From assembly GCA_002898975.1 (NCBI GenBank), contig BEID01000077.1, positions 1 to 6,531 of the forward strand: a stretch of DNA of 6,531 nucleotides, given 5' to 3'. This DNA comes from a bacterium HR27. Lineage in GTDB: Bacteria; Chloroflexota; Chloroflexia; Thermomicrobiales; Thermomicrobiaceae. The notes under the pieces were generated by a model. It did not search any database. It was not told the DNA's origin and saw only the letters and a list, made by a program, of their open reading frames with translations. This document shows positions 1 to 5,320 of the stretch, in pieces (within the stretch, counting starts at the first letter, position 1; every line of letters begins with the position of its first letter). The position numbers and the translations under genes were made by a program.

Positions 1-1
1 C

Positions 2-106
2 CTGACCCACCTCCTCGAGCGGCTCTTTGCCCTCCTCTACCCCTCGATCGAGGTCCGTCTCGACCCCAGTCTCCCTGAGGAGGAAGGCCATGACTTCGGG
101 CTCTGA
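2..106 (+). CDS. C-terminal end of an unrecognised gene (partial)
   Basis: An open frame enters from the left edge in frame 2 and ends at the TGA at 104-106, leaving 34 residues that begin LTHLLERLFALLYPSIEV and end in EEEGHDFGL. A Leu-rich amphipathic helix followed by an acidic tail is all that can be seen, and I do not recognise a family. Its last 17 nt overlap the start of the primase gene (ATG at 90), which suggests one operon and translational coupling. The codon style matches the following genes. The frame could be fortuitous because it is so short, but the overlap pattern repeats downstream, which favours a real gene. Confidence 0.55.
   Translation: MTHLLERLFALLYPSIEVRLDPSLPEEEGHDFGL
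77..87 (+). promoter_or_regulatory. Ribosome binding site for the primase gene
   Basis: A purine run, GAGGAGGAAGG, contains a full AGGAGG (78-83) ending 6 nt before the ATG at 90. This decides the start of the primase gene over the earlier in-frame TTG at 27, which would overlap the preceding gene by 80 nt. Confidence 0.7.
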
Positions 107-947
107 CCTCGAACCCTTCTTCCAGGGGCGGAGCTACCTCATCGCCTATTGCCCTTTCCACGAGGACCGGGGACGGCCGAACTTCGTCCTCTACCCGAGG
201 AAGGGGATCTGTTTCCGTTGCGGGGCCGAGGTAGGACCGGAGGAGGTCGCTTCCCTCCTCCGGTCCGGGTCCCTGGAGCTTGCAGGTGGTGGGGGGAAAG
301 GGAACGGGAAGCGGGAAGAGGCAAAGGCCCTCGAAGCCCTCTTCCGGGAAGCCTACGACAACCTCTGGCAGGGGGCCTTGCGGCCCCGCCAGGCCTATCT
401 CCGGGAGCGGGGGATCGGGACGGGGTTTGCGCAGAGTCAGGGGATCGGCCATACCGGCTCCGCCTTCCTGATCCCGTTCCGGGACCGGGAGGGGAGGCTG
501 GTCGGGGCCAAGCTCCGGGCCGATCCGGCCTTCGGTCTTTCCTGGCGCTACAAGAACTGGCCGGGGACTCCGAGCCTCCTCTACCGCCCCTTCCCGGAGG
601 GGAGCCCGACCGTCCTGGTCGAAGGGGAACTCGATGCGCTCCTTCTGGCCCAGTGGGGGATCGATGCCCTCGCCCCCTCGACCGGGGTCTGGAGCCTCCT
701 CTCTCTTCCCCTGCCCAAGAAGCGGCCGCTCCTCCTCCTCCTGGACTGGGACGAGGCGGGACAAGAAGTCGGGCGGAGGCTGGAGCGGGAAGGGAAAGGG
801 GTCCTGGTAGAGCGGCCGGAATGGGGGGAGGGGGCGAAAGACATTGGGGAAGCGCTGGCGAGGTTACCGGAGGAACGGCGATACGATGAGCTTCTCGCGC
901 TCCTCCATCGAGCGGCTCTTGCGGGCCTTGGGGCGAGAAAGCCATAG
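90..947 (+). CDS. Compact DnaG-like primase (CHC2 zinc finger + Toprim)
   Basis: This 285-aa protein is a mobile-element type DNA primase, expected to make RNA primers for replication of the element. A CHC2 zinc finger lies at about residues 21-44 (CPFH, then CFRC: C21, H24, C41, C44). A short catalytic core follows, with YLRERGI at 103-109 and an IPFRDREG strand resembling the DnaG N-terminal core. The Toprim domain has VEGELDA around 177-183 (metal-binding Glu178, Asp182) and LLDWDEAG around 217-224 (Asp219, Asp221), like the DnaG acidic motif FDGDRAG. DnaG proteins are usually near 600 aa; here the interdomain part is short and the C-terminal helicase-binding domain is absent, as in many phage and plasmid primases. 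A G/K-rich linker (about 66-74) separates zinc finger and core. The start is set by the Shine-Dalgarno at 77-87. It overlaps the genes on both sides, indicating one operon. Confidence is high for the family and moderate for the priming role. Confidence 0.87.
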   Translation: MTSGSDLEPFFQGRSYLIAYCPFHEDRGRPNFVLYPRKGICFRCGAEVGPEEVASLLRSGSLELAGGGGKGNGKREEAKALEALFREAYDNLWQGALRPRQAYLRERGIGTGFAQSQGIGHTGSAFLIPFRDREGRLVGAKLRADPAFGLSWRYKNWPGTPSLLYRPFPEGSPTVLVEGELDALLLAQWGIDALAPSTGVWSLLSLPLPKKRPLLLLLDWDEAGQEVGRRLEREGKGVLVERPEWGEGAKDIGEALARLPEERRYDELLALLHRAALAGLGARKP

Positions 948-1245
948 GGGGATCTGGGCCATCCCGGACCCGGAAGATGCCACGGCGATCCTCATCGGCC
1001 ATGAGGAGACTGGGGTCCTCCGGATCAAGAACCTGACCCTCTGGGAGGGGAAGTACGAGGAACTCGAGCAGCGGGTCTTGAGCACGGTGGGGGCCTGGAT
1101 CGCGGGACATCGGGTCGGGTTCGGACCGAACGTCGAGATGATCTCGTCCGAGGGAGCGTTTCCGCTATGGGGCTTTTCGGAACGGGAGAAGGCCTACCTC
1201 GAATTCTATCGCTTTCTCCGGAGCAGGGGAAAGCTTCGGAGCTGA
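886..1245 (+). CDS. Small protein of unknown function, 119 aa
   Basis: I do not recognise this protein. It starts at ATG 886 behind a GGAGGA (869-874) with an 11-nt gap, inside the last 62 nt of the primase gene, and stops at TGA 1243-1245. In-frame TTG codons at 919 and 928 are alternative starts giving less overlap, but they have no better binding site. An N-terminal helix (SSIERLLRALGRE) leads into a mixed alpha/beta body (GIWAIPDPEDATAILIGHEE, then TGVLRIKNLTLWEGKYEEL) and a basic C-terminal helix (EKAYLEFYRFLRSRGKLRS). There is no signal peptide, membrane segment or cysteine. Location after the primase suggests an accessory role in the element, perhaps replication or regulation; that is inference only. 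Confidence 0.72.
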   Translation: MSFSRSSIERLLRALGRESHRGIWAIPDPEDATAILIGHEETGVLRIKNLTLWEGKYEELEQRVLSTVGAWIAGHRVGFGPNVEMISSEGAFPLWGFSEREKAYLEFYRFLRSRGKLRS

Positions 1246-1247
1246 CC

Positions 1248-1514
1248 TTGCCGGAGTATCTCGCCGCCCTGCGGGGAGTAGCGGCCTTGCAGGAGAAGGC
1301 CCGGGCCGGGATGCGGATGGCGGCGATCCAGTTCCCGAGCGGCCAGATCGGGTTTTGGACTGTCCTCCTGGTCGAGGGGAAGATCGTCCCCTATCCCCAC
1401 TGGTCGAAAGAGGTAGGGGAACTTGAGGCCAAGCTCCGTTCCCTCTTCCCGGAAGCGGACTGGGACCAGGTCGAAGAAGAGGCCCAGGCCCTCCGGGCCC
1501 TCTGGACAGGATAG
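1248..1514 (+). CDS. Small protein of unknown function, 88 aa (TTG start preferred)
   Basis: This is the last gene before the attachment site, and I do not recognise it. The frame is open from ATG 1167, which would give 115 aa but overlap the preceding gene by 79 nt. I prefer TTG 1248, two nucleotides after the upstream stop, with GGAG at 1238-1241 placed 6 nt before it. The first 27 residues of the longer version look like a shadow of the upstream gene. The 88-aa product has a helix (LPEYLAALRGVAALQEKARAG), a probable beta pair (RMAAIQFPSGQIGFWTVLLVEGK with loops) and an acidic C-terminal helix (WDQVEEEAQALRALW). It has no cysteine and no membrane segment, and the predicted charge is acidic. 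It could be a partner of the 119-aa protein encoded next to it. Stop is TAG 1512-1514. Confidence 0.62.
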   Translation: MPEYLAALRGVAALQEKARAGMRMAAIQFPSGQIGFWTVLLVEGKIVPYPHWSKEVGELEAKLRSLFPEADWDQVEEEAQALRALWTG

Positions 1515-1597
1515 GGACCTTCCGATATGCTTCCCCTGACGGAGCTGGTCAGGAGGGCTGGAAGGGCGTCGGGAGGAGGATTCGGGCCCTATTGCGG
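1515..1597 (+). other. Element-end spacer between last gene and tRNA remnant
   Basis: This 83-nt spacer has no gene. It holds a 6-bp inverted repeat (1535-1540 with 1548-1553, 7-nt loop) and purine-rich stretches, including GGGAGGAGGA near 1571-1580. The hairpin is not followed by a T-run, so it is not a convincing terminator. If the junction model is right, integrase or excisionase sites could lie here, but I see no clear repeated arm motif. Confidence 0.35.
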
Positions 1598-1647
1598 TCG
1601 GCTTCCCAAGCCGGTTGTCGCGGGTTCGAATCCCGTCTCCCGCTCCG
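1598..1647 (+). tRNA. tRNA-Gly(CCC) 3' fragment (5' part missing)
   Basis: The sequence fits the 3' two-thirds of a tRNA. The anticodon stem is 1598-1602 with 1610-1614 (one T-G wobble), and the loop TTCCCAA at 1603-1609 has anticodon CCC at 1605-1607. A 5-nt variable loop follows, then a T stem at 1620-1624 with 1632-1636 around the loop TTCGAAT, then the 3' acceptor strand CTCCCGC (1637-1643). T at the discriminator position (1644) is typical of bacterial tRNA-Gly. The next three bases are CCG, so CCA is not encoded. A normal gene would need GCGGGAG and a D arm in the 26 or so nt before 1598; neither is there. It is therefore a remnant, not a functional tRNA. Confidence 0.85.
1598..1647 (+). 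other. Putative attachment site (att junction) in tRNA-Gly
   Basis: Tyrosine recombinases commonly integrate elements into the anticodon-to-3'-end part of tRNA genes. The element supplies a copy of the 3' part, so the intact tRNA remains at one end and the displaced 3' part at the other. Here the displaced copy begins cleanly at the anticodon stem and still carries its terminator, with element-like genes on its 5' side and chromosome-like genes on its 3' side. The true crossover lies somewhere within this stretch. Whether to call it attL or attR depends on where the integrase lies, which is not visible. Confidence 0.65.
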
Positions 1648-1649
1648 AC

Positions 1650-1687
1650 GCGACCGGGCAGTTCTCACTGCCCGGTCGCTCTTTTCT
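1650..1687 (+). terminator. Intrinsic terminator of the tRNA-Gly gene
   Basis: A perfect 12-bp stem (1650-1661 with 1668-1679) closes a 6-nt loop, TTCTCA, and is followed by TCTTTTCT on the plus strand. It lies 2 nt after the tRNA remnant. The T-run is only on the plus-strand side, so it terminates rightward transcription, originally of the tRNA. Now it would stop transcription leaving the inserted element. Confidence 0.88.
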
Positions 1688-1957
1688 CCCCCGGTTCCGC
1701 CGGTCCGACGAGGCCTCGGCGAGCCTGCCCCCGCACAGCGAGGTGGCGCGAGCCGCGCCCTGCGGCTCTCCGGCAGAACGCCGACGCCCACGACCGCTGT
1801 CGTGGCCTGCCACCCCGCTCGCGGCCAGCCATGCTGCCCGATCCTACGGCACGTACCGCCTCGTCGCGGTTCCGGCACGGCCGGCCGCGACATCGACTCC
1901 TTTCTGCACCGACACAGTTTCCCGAAGCATCGAGCAGGCACGCTCCCACACCCGCGT
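1688..1957. other. Gene-free, hairpin-rich interval
   Basis: No convincing gene lies here: open frames on both strands are Arg/Pro/Ser-rich and read as shadows. Several inverted repeats are present: 1737-1747 with 1809-1819 (10 pairs, one mismatch), enclosing perfect 7-bp hairpins at 1750-1768 and 1788-1805 and a 4-bp hairpin at 1771-1783; and separately a hairpin at 1863-1891 with a 7-bp outer stem and 4-bp inner stem. None is followed by a T-run. It lies downstream of the minus-strand paralogue operon and may be its 3' untranslated region or a structured RNA. GC-rich sequence makes such stems easier to form by chance. Confidence 0.45.
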
Positions 1958-3163
1958 TCAGTGCCCGAGTGGCCGGTCGAGCGGCCCGAGGAGCCGTTCA
2001 GCCCGGAGCCGGGTCCGCTCCATCGCGCGCAGCGGATCTACGGCCACCGCCGACACCGCTCCGTACGCTTCCCGGAGTACGGATTCGAACAGGACAACCC
2101 GCGCCCACCGGTCGAAGCGGGCATCGAGGAACTCACCGACATCGCCTTCCGGGAGCTCGAGCGCTGCCCGCAGATACTCGGCGTACCGGCTCCTCAGGAG
2201 CGGTTCGAGCAATGCCGACACGCGTTGCCAACGTTCGTCACCGTCAGAAAGCCGCAAGCGAAAGACCGGTTGCAGCGGTTCGTGCGTCCCTCCAGCGAAC
2301 GCCGCCGCCATCAGCTCTGCCATTTCGTCCGCCATCCGCTCTGGATGGAGTACCCAGTACGCCGCTGCAGTCAGCACAGCCTCGGCCCAGGCATCACGAG
2401 GATATTCGTCGAGTGCAGCGGTCCACTGCTTCGGCTCGCCTGCCATTGGGGAATCGGAGAGCGCCCGACGCTCCACGATAGCCCGCACGCTGTCCAGGAG
2501 CCGCCCTTCCCACCACAGCCCTTCGAAAAGGCAATCCGAGACCTGGACGACCGGATCGCACGCAGCGCACGCGTCGACGAATGCCCGCGCGGTTTCAGCA
2601 TCGAGCGCCAGCGGGTGCGGAACGAGGTCACGCAGGTTCCAGAGTAGCGGCCAGTCGAGCCGGACCCGCTCGGGCTCCGTCTTCGGACCGTCTGCCCTCG
2701 CCGCTTCACAGACGGGGAACGCCAAAACGACCAGCGCAAGACTCCACCGATTGATCCGGCGGATCACTTCCCAGGGAACCCGCAGCTCCTGTGCAGCCGG
2801 CAACGCGAATCCCTCCCGCCGCAGCAGCCCCAGGACCAGCCACGGCTCGACACCGATCGCAGCTGCCCAGTGCAAGGCCGCCGGCGTCGTCGCGAGCGGG
2901 CCGAGCTGGCCAGTCAATGCCGCGAGGTAGTCGAGCGCCCGAGCATCGATCGCTTCCTCTCCGATCCGATCATCGAGACCAGCCTCTCGCACCGCATCGG
3001 CCAGGTTCCAGCGGGCGCCGCTCGCGCACCACCCCGTCGCTGCTGCGAAGAACTGGCGTGCCATCCGTGCGCCACGCTGGTCCGGGTCGAGTTCTCGAGC
3101 GAAGGCTTCCGCGATACGACGCCCCTCTTCGATGAGCAGCACGCCGTCTGGTCGCTCGACCAT
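1958..3163 (-). CDS. Conserved-looking protein of unknown function, paralogue B (401 aa)
   Basis: This protein is not recognised. It begins at ATG 3163-3161, 2 nt after the stop of the upstream gene, preceded by a G-rich run (GGGGGTAGGC) that can serve as binding site, and ends at TGA 1960-1958. It is collinear with its upstream neighbour, so the two are tandem paralogues. Shared blocks include TTPAALHWAAAIGVEPW (92-108; neighbour TTQGAIALASQLGLEPW), VPWEVIRRINRW (129-140; neighbour VPREVIVRMGDW), an LVPHPLALDAE segment (neighbour RIPHPLILPES) and VVLFESVLREAYGAVSAVAVDP near the C terminus (neighbour LLVFEGVLRELVGAIRALVLDP). It looks helical and soluble, with no signal peptide, membrane segment or obvious catalytic motif. 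Co-transcription and paralogy suggest the two act together, perhaps as a heteromer (inference). Confidence 0.82.
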   Translation of the reverse strand: MVERPDGVLLIEEGRRIAEAFARELDPDQRGARMARQFFAAATGWCASGARWNLADAVREAGLDDRIGEEAIDARALDYLAALTGQLGPLATTPAALHWAAAIGVEPWLVLGLLRREGFALPAAQELRVPWEVIRRINRWSLALVVLAFPVCEAARADGPKTEPERVRLDWPLLWNLRDLVPHPLALDAETARAFVDACAACDPVVQVSDCLFEGLWWEGRLLDSVRAIVERRALSDSPMAGEPKQWTAALDEYPRDAWAEAVLTAAAYWVLHPERMADEMAELMAAAFAGGTHEPLQPVFRLRLSDGDERWQRVSALLEPLLRSRYAEYLRAALELPEGDVGEFLDARFDRWARVVLFESVLREAYGAVSAVAVDPLRAMERTRLRAERLLGPLDRPLGH

Positions 3164-3165
3164 GC

Positions 3166-4344
3166 CTACCCCCGTCCGATATTCCCGAAGTGTCGCATCC
3201 CGTACCAGGTCCAGCTGTCGAACTGCTCAGCCAGCGCGTCGTACTCGCCCAGCCAGCCGTCCGGATCCAACACCAGCGCGCGGATCGCACCGACCAGCTC
3301 CCGCAGGACACCCTCGAAGACCAGTAGACGCCAGGCTGCGCCGACCGTGTCGTCCGGCAGCTCACCACCCAGCGCGCAGGCGATCCCCAAACGCCGTGCG
3401 ACATGCCGGGCATAGCTCGTTGCGAGCAGTCTATCGAGTGCGGCGCTCGACCGTTCCCACGCCGCACGCAACTCGTCGGCCGTCAGCAACGCTGGAACGT
3501 CCTGCTGCCATCCTTCGACGAGTCCGACACCATGGCGCAGCAGCTGCCAGAGCACCGCATCGGCCGGATCGAGCGCCTCCGGCCAGTGCAACGGGTGCCA
3601 GGGGCCCGGCAGGCTCGCCCGGGCCGGCGACCGCGGTGGCTCACCGAAGCGATCGACCCAGGCGAGCGACATCGCCTCGATCAGAAAGTCGTCGGTCTCC
3701 GCACCGTGATGCCAGGCCGCGACCGCGTCCATGAACTCGTCCCGTTCGCTCTCGGGCAGGATGAGCGGATGCGGTATCCGGTGCCGGAGCGCGAGCGTGA
3801 TGGGCCACACCGCAAGCTCGCGGTCCGACAGGCTGTCGTCTCCGACGAGCTCGCCGCAGACCTGCGGTGCGACGACGTCCATGAGCTGCAAGCCGATCGC
3901 CCAGTCGCCCATGCGGACGATCACTTCGCGCGGCACCTCGAGATCGAGTGGGTCCAGCGGATCCCGCTCGGCCCGTCGCGGTGCCGCGTGTGCCCAGACG
4001 TACCACGGTTCGAGACCGAGCTGGCTGGCCAGCGCGATCGCACCCTGTGTCGTGGAAAGTGGCTCCAGCTGCTCGATGACATCCTGGAAGAAGTGAATGC
4101 CGAAGCGTTGCTGGTAGAGGCTGTGTACGTCTCCTCGTGGCATGGAAGTCTCCGGATCGACCAGTGACGGGTCGACCTGACGGACAATGCGCGCGAGATC
4201 GAGGTGCGCGCCGCGAGCCCGCCAGGCCTGCGCCCCCTCGAGAAACTCACGCAAGAGCCCTGGCCGCTCCGACGCCCGCTCGCGCAACCAGATCGCCATC
4301 GGGAAGGCCCTGCCGAGTATCACGATCCGTCCCAAGTCGCTCAC
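3166..4344 (-). CDS. Conserved-looking protein of unknown function, paralogue A (392 aa)
   Basis: This is the first gene of a two-gene minus-strand operon; its function is not recognised. The frame is open to ATG 4455, but I chose GTG 4344-4342 because AAGGAG (4357-4352) lies 7 nt before it; the extra N-terminal residues look non-coding. ATG at residue 16 (MAIWLRERA) is a weaker alternative. The product starts MSDLGRIVILGRAFPMAIWL and is largely helical. Blocks shared with its downstream paralogue are at 98-117 (TTQGAIALASQLGLEPWYVW) and 137-148 (VPREVIVRMGDW), plus a C-terminal segment with VFEGVLRELVGAIRALVLDP. A helical N-terminal region (LREFLEGAQAWRARGAHLDL) also aligns. There are no transmembrane segments or metal-binding motifs. 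The high Trp content and the shared invariant-looking EPW are notable. The stop is TAG 3168-3166. Confidence 0.82.
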   Translation of the reverse strand: MSDLGRIVILGRAFPMAIWLRERASERPGLLREFLEGAQAWRARGAHLDLARIVRQVDPSLVDPETSMPRGDVHSLYQQRFGIHFFQDVIEQLEPLSTTQGAIALASQLGLEPWYVWAHAAPRRAERDPLDPLDLEVPREVIVRMGDWAIGLQLMDVVAPQVCGELVGDDSLSDRELAVWPITLALRHRIPHPLILPESERDEFMDAVAAWHHGAETDDFLIEAMSLAWVDRFGEPPRSPARASLPGPWHPLHWPEALDPADAVLWQLLRHGVGLVEGWQQDVPALLTADELRAAWERSSAALDRLLATSYARHVARRLGIACALGGELPDDTVGAAWRLLVFEGVLRELVGAIRALVLDPDGWLGEYDALAEQFDSWTWYGMRHFGNIGRG

Positions 4345-4543
4345 TGCACAACTCCTTCCGCTCACCGCCCAGATCGAGAACTTTTCGTCTTTCTCAGTTT
4401 CCAGAGCCGGCGAGAACCCAGTCATTCCCGCAGGGCAGACGATTTCTAGAGACACCGAGCGTTCTCAGCGGTGTGCCATACTGACGAGTACGAGAAGGGA
4501 CACGCTCGCGAACCGGCCCGTACCGGGAGGGAGTCTTCGCCTG
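4345..4543. promoter_or_regulatory. Divergent intergenic region, paralogue operon / hydratase gene
   Basis: This 199-bp interval separates two gene starts that point away from each other, so promoters for both must lie here or within neighbouring coding ends. I found no convincing -35/-10 pair. The heptamer CGAGAAC occurs twice, at 4375-4381 and 4411-4417, but this is short enough to be chance. The ribosome binding sites are AAGGAG at 4357-4352 (minus strand) and GGGAGGGAG at 4525-4533 (plus strand). Confidence 0.5.
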
Positions 4544-5320
4544 ATGGCAGAACCGGTTCTCCTCGTCCAGCGCACTGATGACATCGCGACCATCACCCTC
4601 AACCGGCCAGCCGTTCGGAACGCGCTGGACCGTGCCCTGGCCAGCGCGCTGGTGACCGCCGCCCGAGAACTCGCCCGTGACGCCGAACTGCGTGCGGTCG
4701 TCCTGCGCGGCACACCACCCGCCTTTTGTGCTGGTGCTGACCTGCGAGAGCGACTCGCGCTGACTCCCGAGGAACGTACGGCGCACACCGAAGCGATCGC
4801 CGCAGCCGTCGAAGCGCTCGCCGACCTCCCGGTGCCGACGATTGCCGCGATATCGGGAGCATGTCTCGCTGGGGGTGCGGAACTCGCGCTGGCCTGTGAC
4901 CTGCGTTTTGCCGATACGACAGCCCGGTTCGGGTTTCCCGAGGTGCGGCGCGGCATCTTTCCCGGAGCTGGCGGCATGCTCCGCCTTCCCCAGCTCGTCG
5001 GACCGTCACGGGCGGCCGATCTCCTCTTCTCCGGACGGGTCATCGATGCGGAGGAAGCGCTCCGCATCGGTCTGGTCGATCGGGTGTGCCCTCCGGATCA
5101 GCTGGACAACCTGGTCGCCGATTGGCTCCGCGAGTTGCGTCAAGCTGCGCCGGCAGCAGTCCGCGCGACCAAGGCCGCACTCCGGCGCGCACTCACCTGC
5201 GACGCGGTCACCCTAGCCGATATCCGCGCCCTACGCCGGACGCTCGACGCGAGTCCCGAGTACGAAGAGGGATTACGCGCCTTCGCGGAAAAGCGGCCGC
5301 CTTCCTGGGTTCAGGACTGA
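4544..5320 (+). CDS. Enoyl-CoA hydratase/isomerase family protein
   Basis: This 258-aa protein belongs to the crotonase superfamily and probably hydrates a 2-enoyl-CoA in fatty-acid or branched-chain amino-acid breakdown in the cytoplasm. The length is typical. The oxyanion-hole segment AFCAGADL lies at 60-67, and the family signature GACLAGGAELALACDLRFA at 105-123. Glu113 and Glu133 (in FGFPEV) are 20 residues apart, exactly as Glu144 and Glu164 in rat mitochondrial hydratase, so hydratase activity is likely. GAGG at 141-144 and a LLFSGRVIDAEEALRIGLVD segment also match. The C-terminal region with RATKAALRRAL and AFAEKRPPSW is typical and resembles methylglutaconyl-CoA hydratase-like members, but substrate cannot be read. 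ATG 4544 follows GGGAGGGAG (4525-4533); an upstream open frame back to 4187 is not coding. Its last 10 nt overlap the convergent lipoprotein gene. Confidence 0.93.
   Translation: MAEPVLLVQRTDDIATITLNRPAVRNALDRALASALVTAARELARDAELRAVVLRGTPPAFCAGADLRERLALTPEERTAHTEAIAAAVEALADLPVPTIAAISGACLAGGAELALACDLRFADTTARFGFPEVRRGIFPGAGGMLRLPQLVGPSRAADLLFSGRVIDAEEALRIGLVDRVCPPDQLDNLVADWLRELRQAAPAAVRATKAALRRALTCDAVTLADIRALRRTLDASPEYEEGLRAFAEKRPPSWVQD

Larger units (their letters stand above)
1..1647 (+). mobile_element. Right-hand end of an element integrated into tRNA-Gly
   Basis: This block is inferred to be the end of an integrated prophage, plasmid or ICE; the rest lies left of the window. The support seen is threefold. 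It stops at a tRNA-Gly gene that lacks its 5' part. It encodes a replication-type protein (CHC2/Toprim primase) in a compressed operon with overlapping genes. Its codon use (mostly GGG for Gly, CGG for Arg) differs from the genes to the right. The exact boundary lies somewhere in the tRNA remnant, roughly 1598-1647. No integrase, relaxase or structural gene is visible here, so the element type cannot be stated. An assembly chimera joined at a tRNA would look similar. Confidence 0.62.

Noticed and set aside
1535..1553. Hairpin after the last element gene as its terminator.
   Set aside because: The stem is only 6 bp and is followed by a purine run, not T residues.
1569..1597. A possible 5' half of the tRNA: TCGGGAG at 1569-1575 pairs 6 of 7 with the 3' acceptor strand.
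   Set aside because: The first pair fails, the following 22 nt form no D arm and lack the usual T8/A9 and GG of the D loop. The match is probably chance in G-rich DNA.
1598..1647. The remnant as the 3' end of a tmRNA.
   Set aside because: tmRNA has no anticodon arm with a 7-nt loop; here a full anticodon arm with CCC and the Gly-type U73 are present.
1549..1941. Reverse-strand open frame of 130 codons across the tRNA remnant, containing RDSNPRQPAWE.
   Set aside because: That peptide is the familiar artefact of translating the antisense of a tRNA-Gly gene; the rest is Arg/Pro-rich and not protein-like.
1527..2930. Long plus-strand open frame (467 codons) opposite the 401-aa paralogue gene.
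   Set aside because: It runs through the tRNA remnant and terminator, is extremely Ser/Arg/Ala-rich and is the shadow of the minus-strand gene, whose paralogue confirms the coding frame.
4375..4417. CGAGAAC repeated 36 bp apart in the divergent region as an operator pair.
   Set aside because: A 7-mer repeat with no symmetry and no further copies is too weak to call.
4345..4455. N-terminal extension of paralogue A to the ATG at 4455.
   Set aside because: A good AAGGAG site sits 7 nt before GTG 4344, and the extra residues have no counterpart in the tandem paralogue.
4187..4543. N-terminal extension of the hydratase frame back to 4187.
   Set aside because: It overlaps the start of the paralogue gene on the other strand, has low-quality composition, and family length and the binding site both support ATG 4544.
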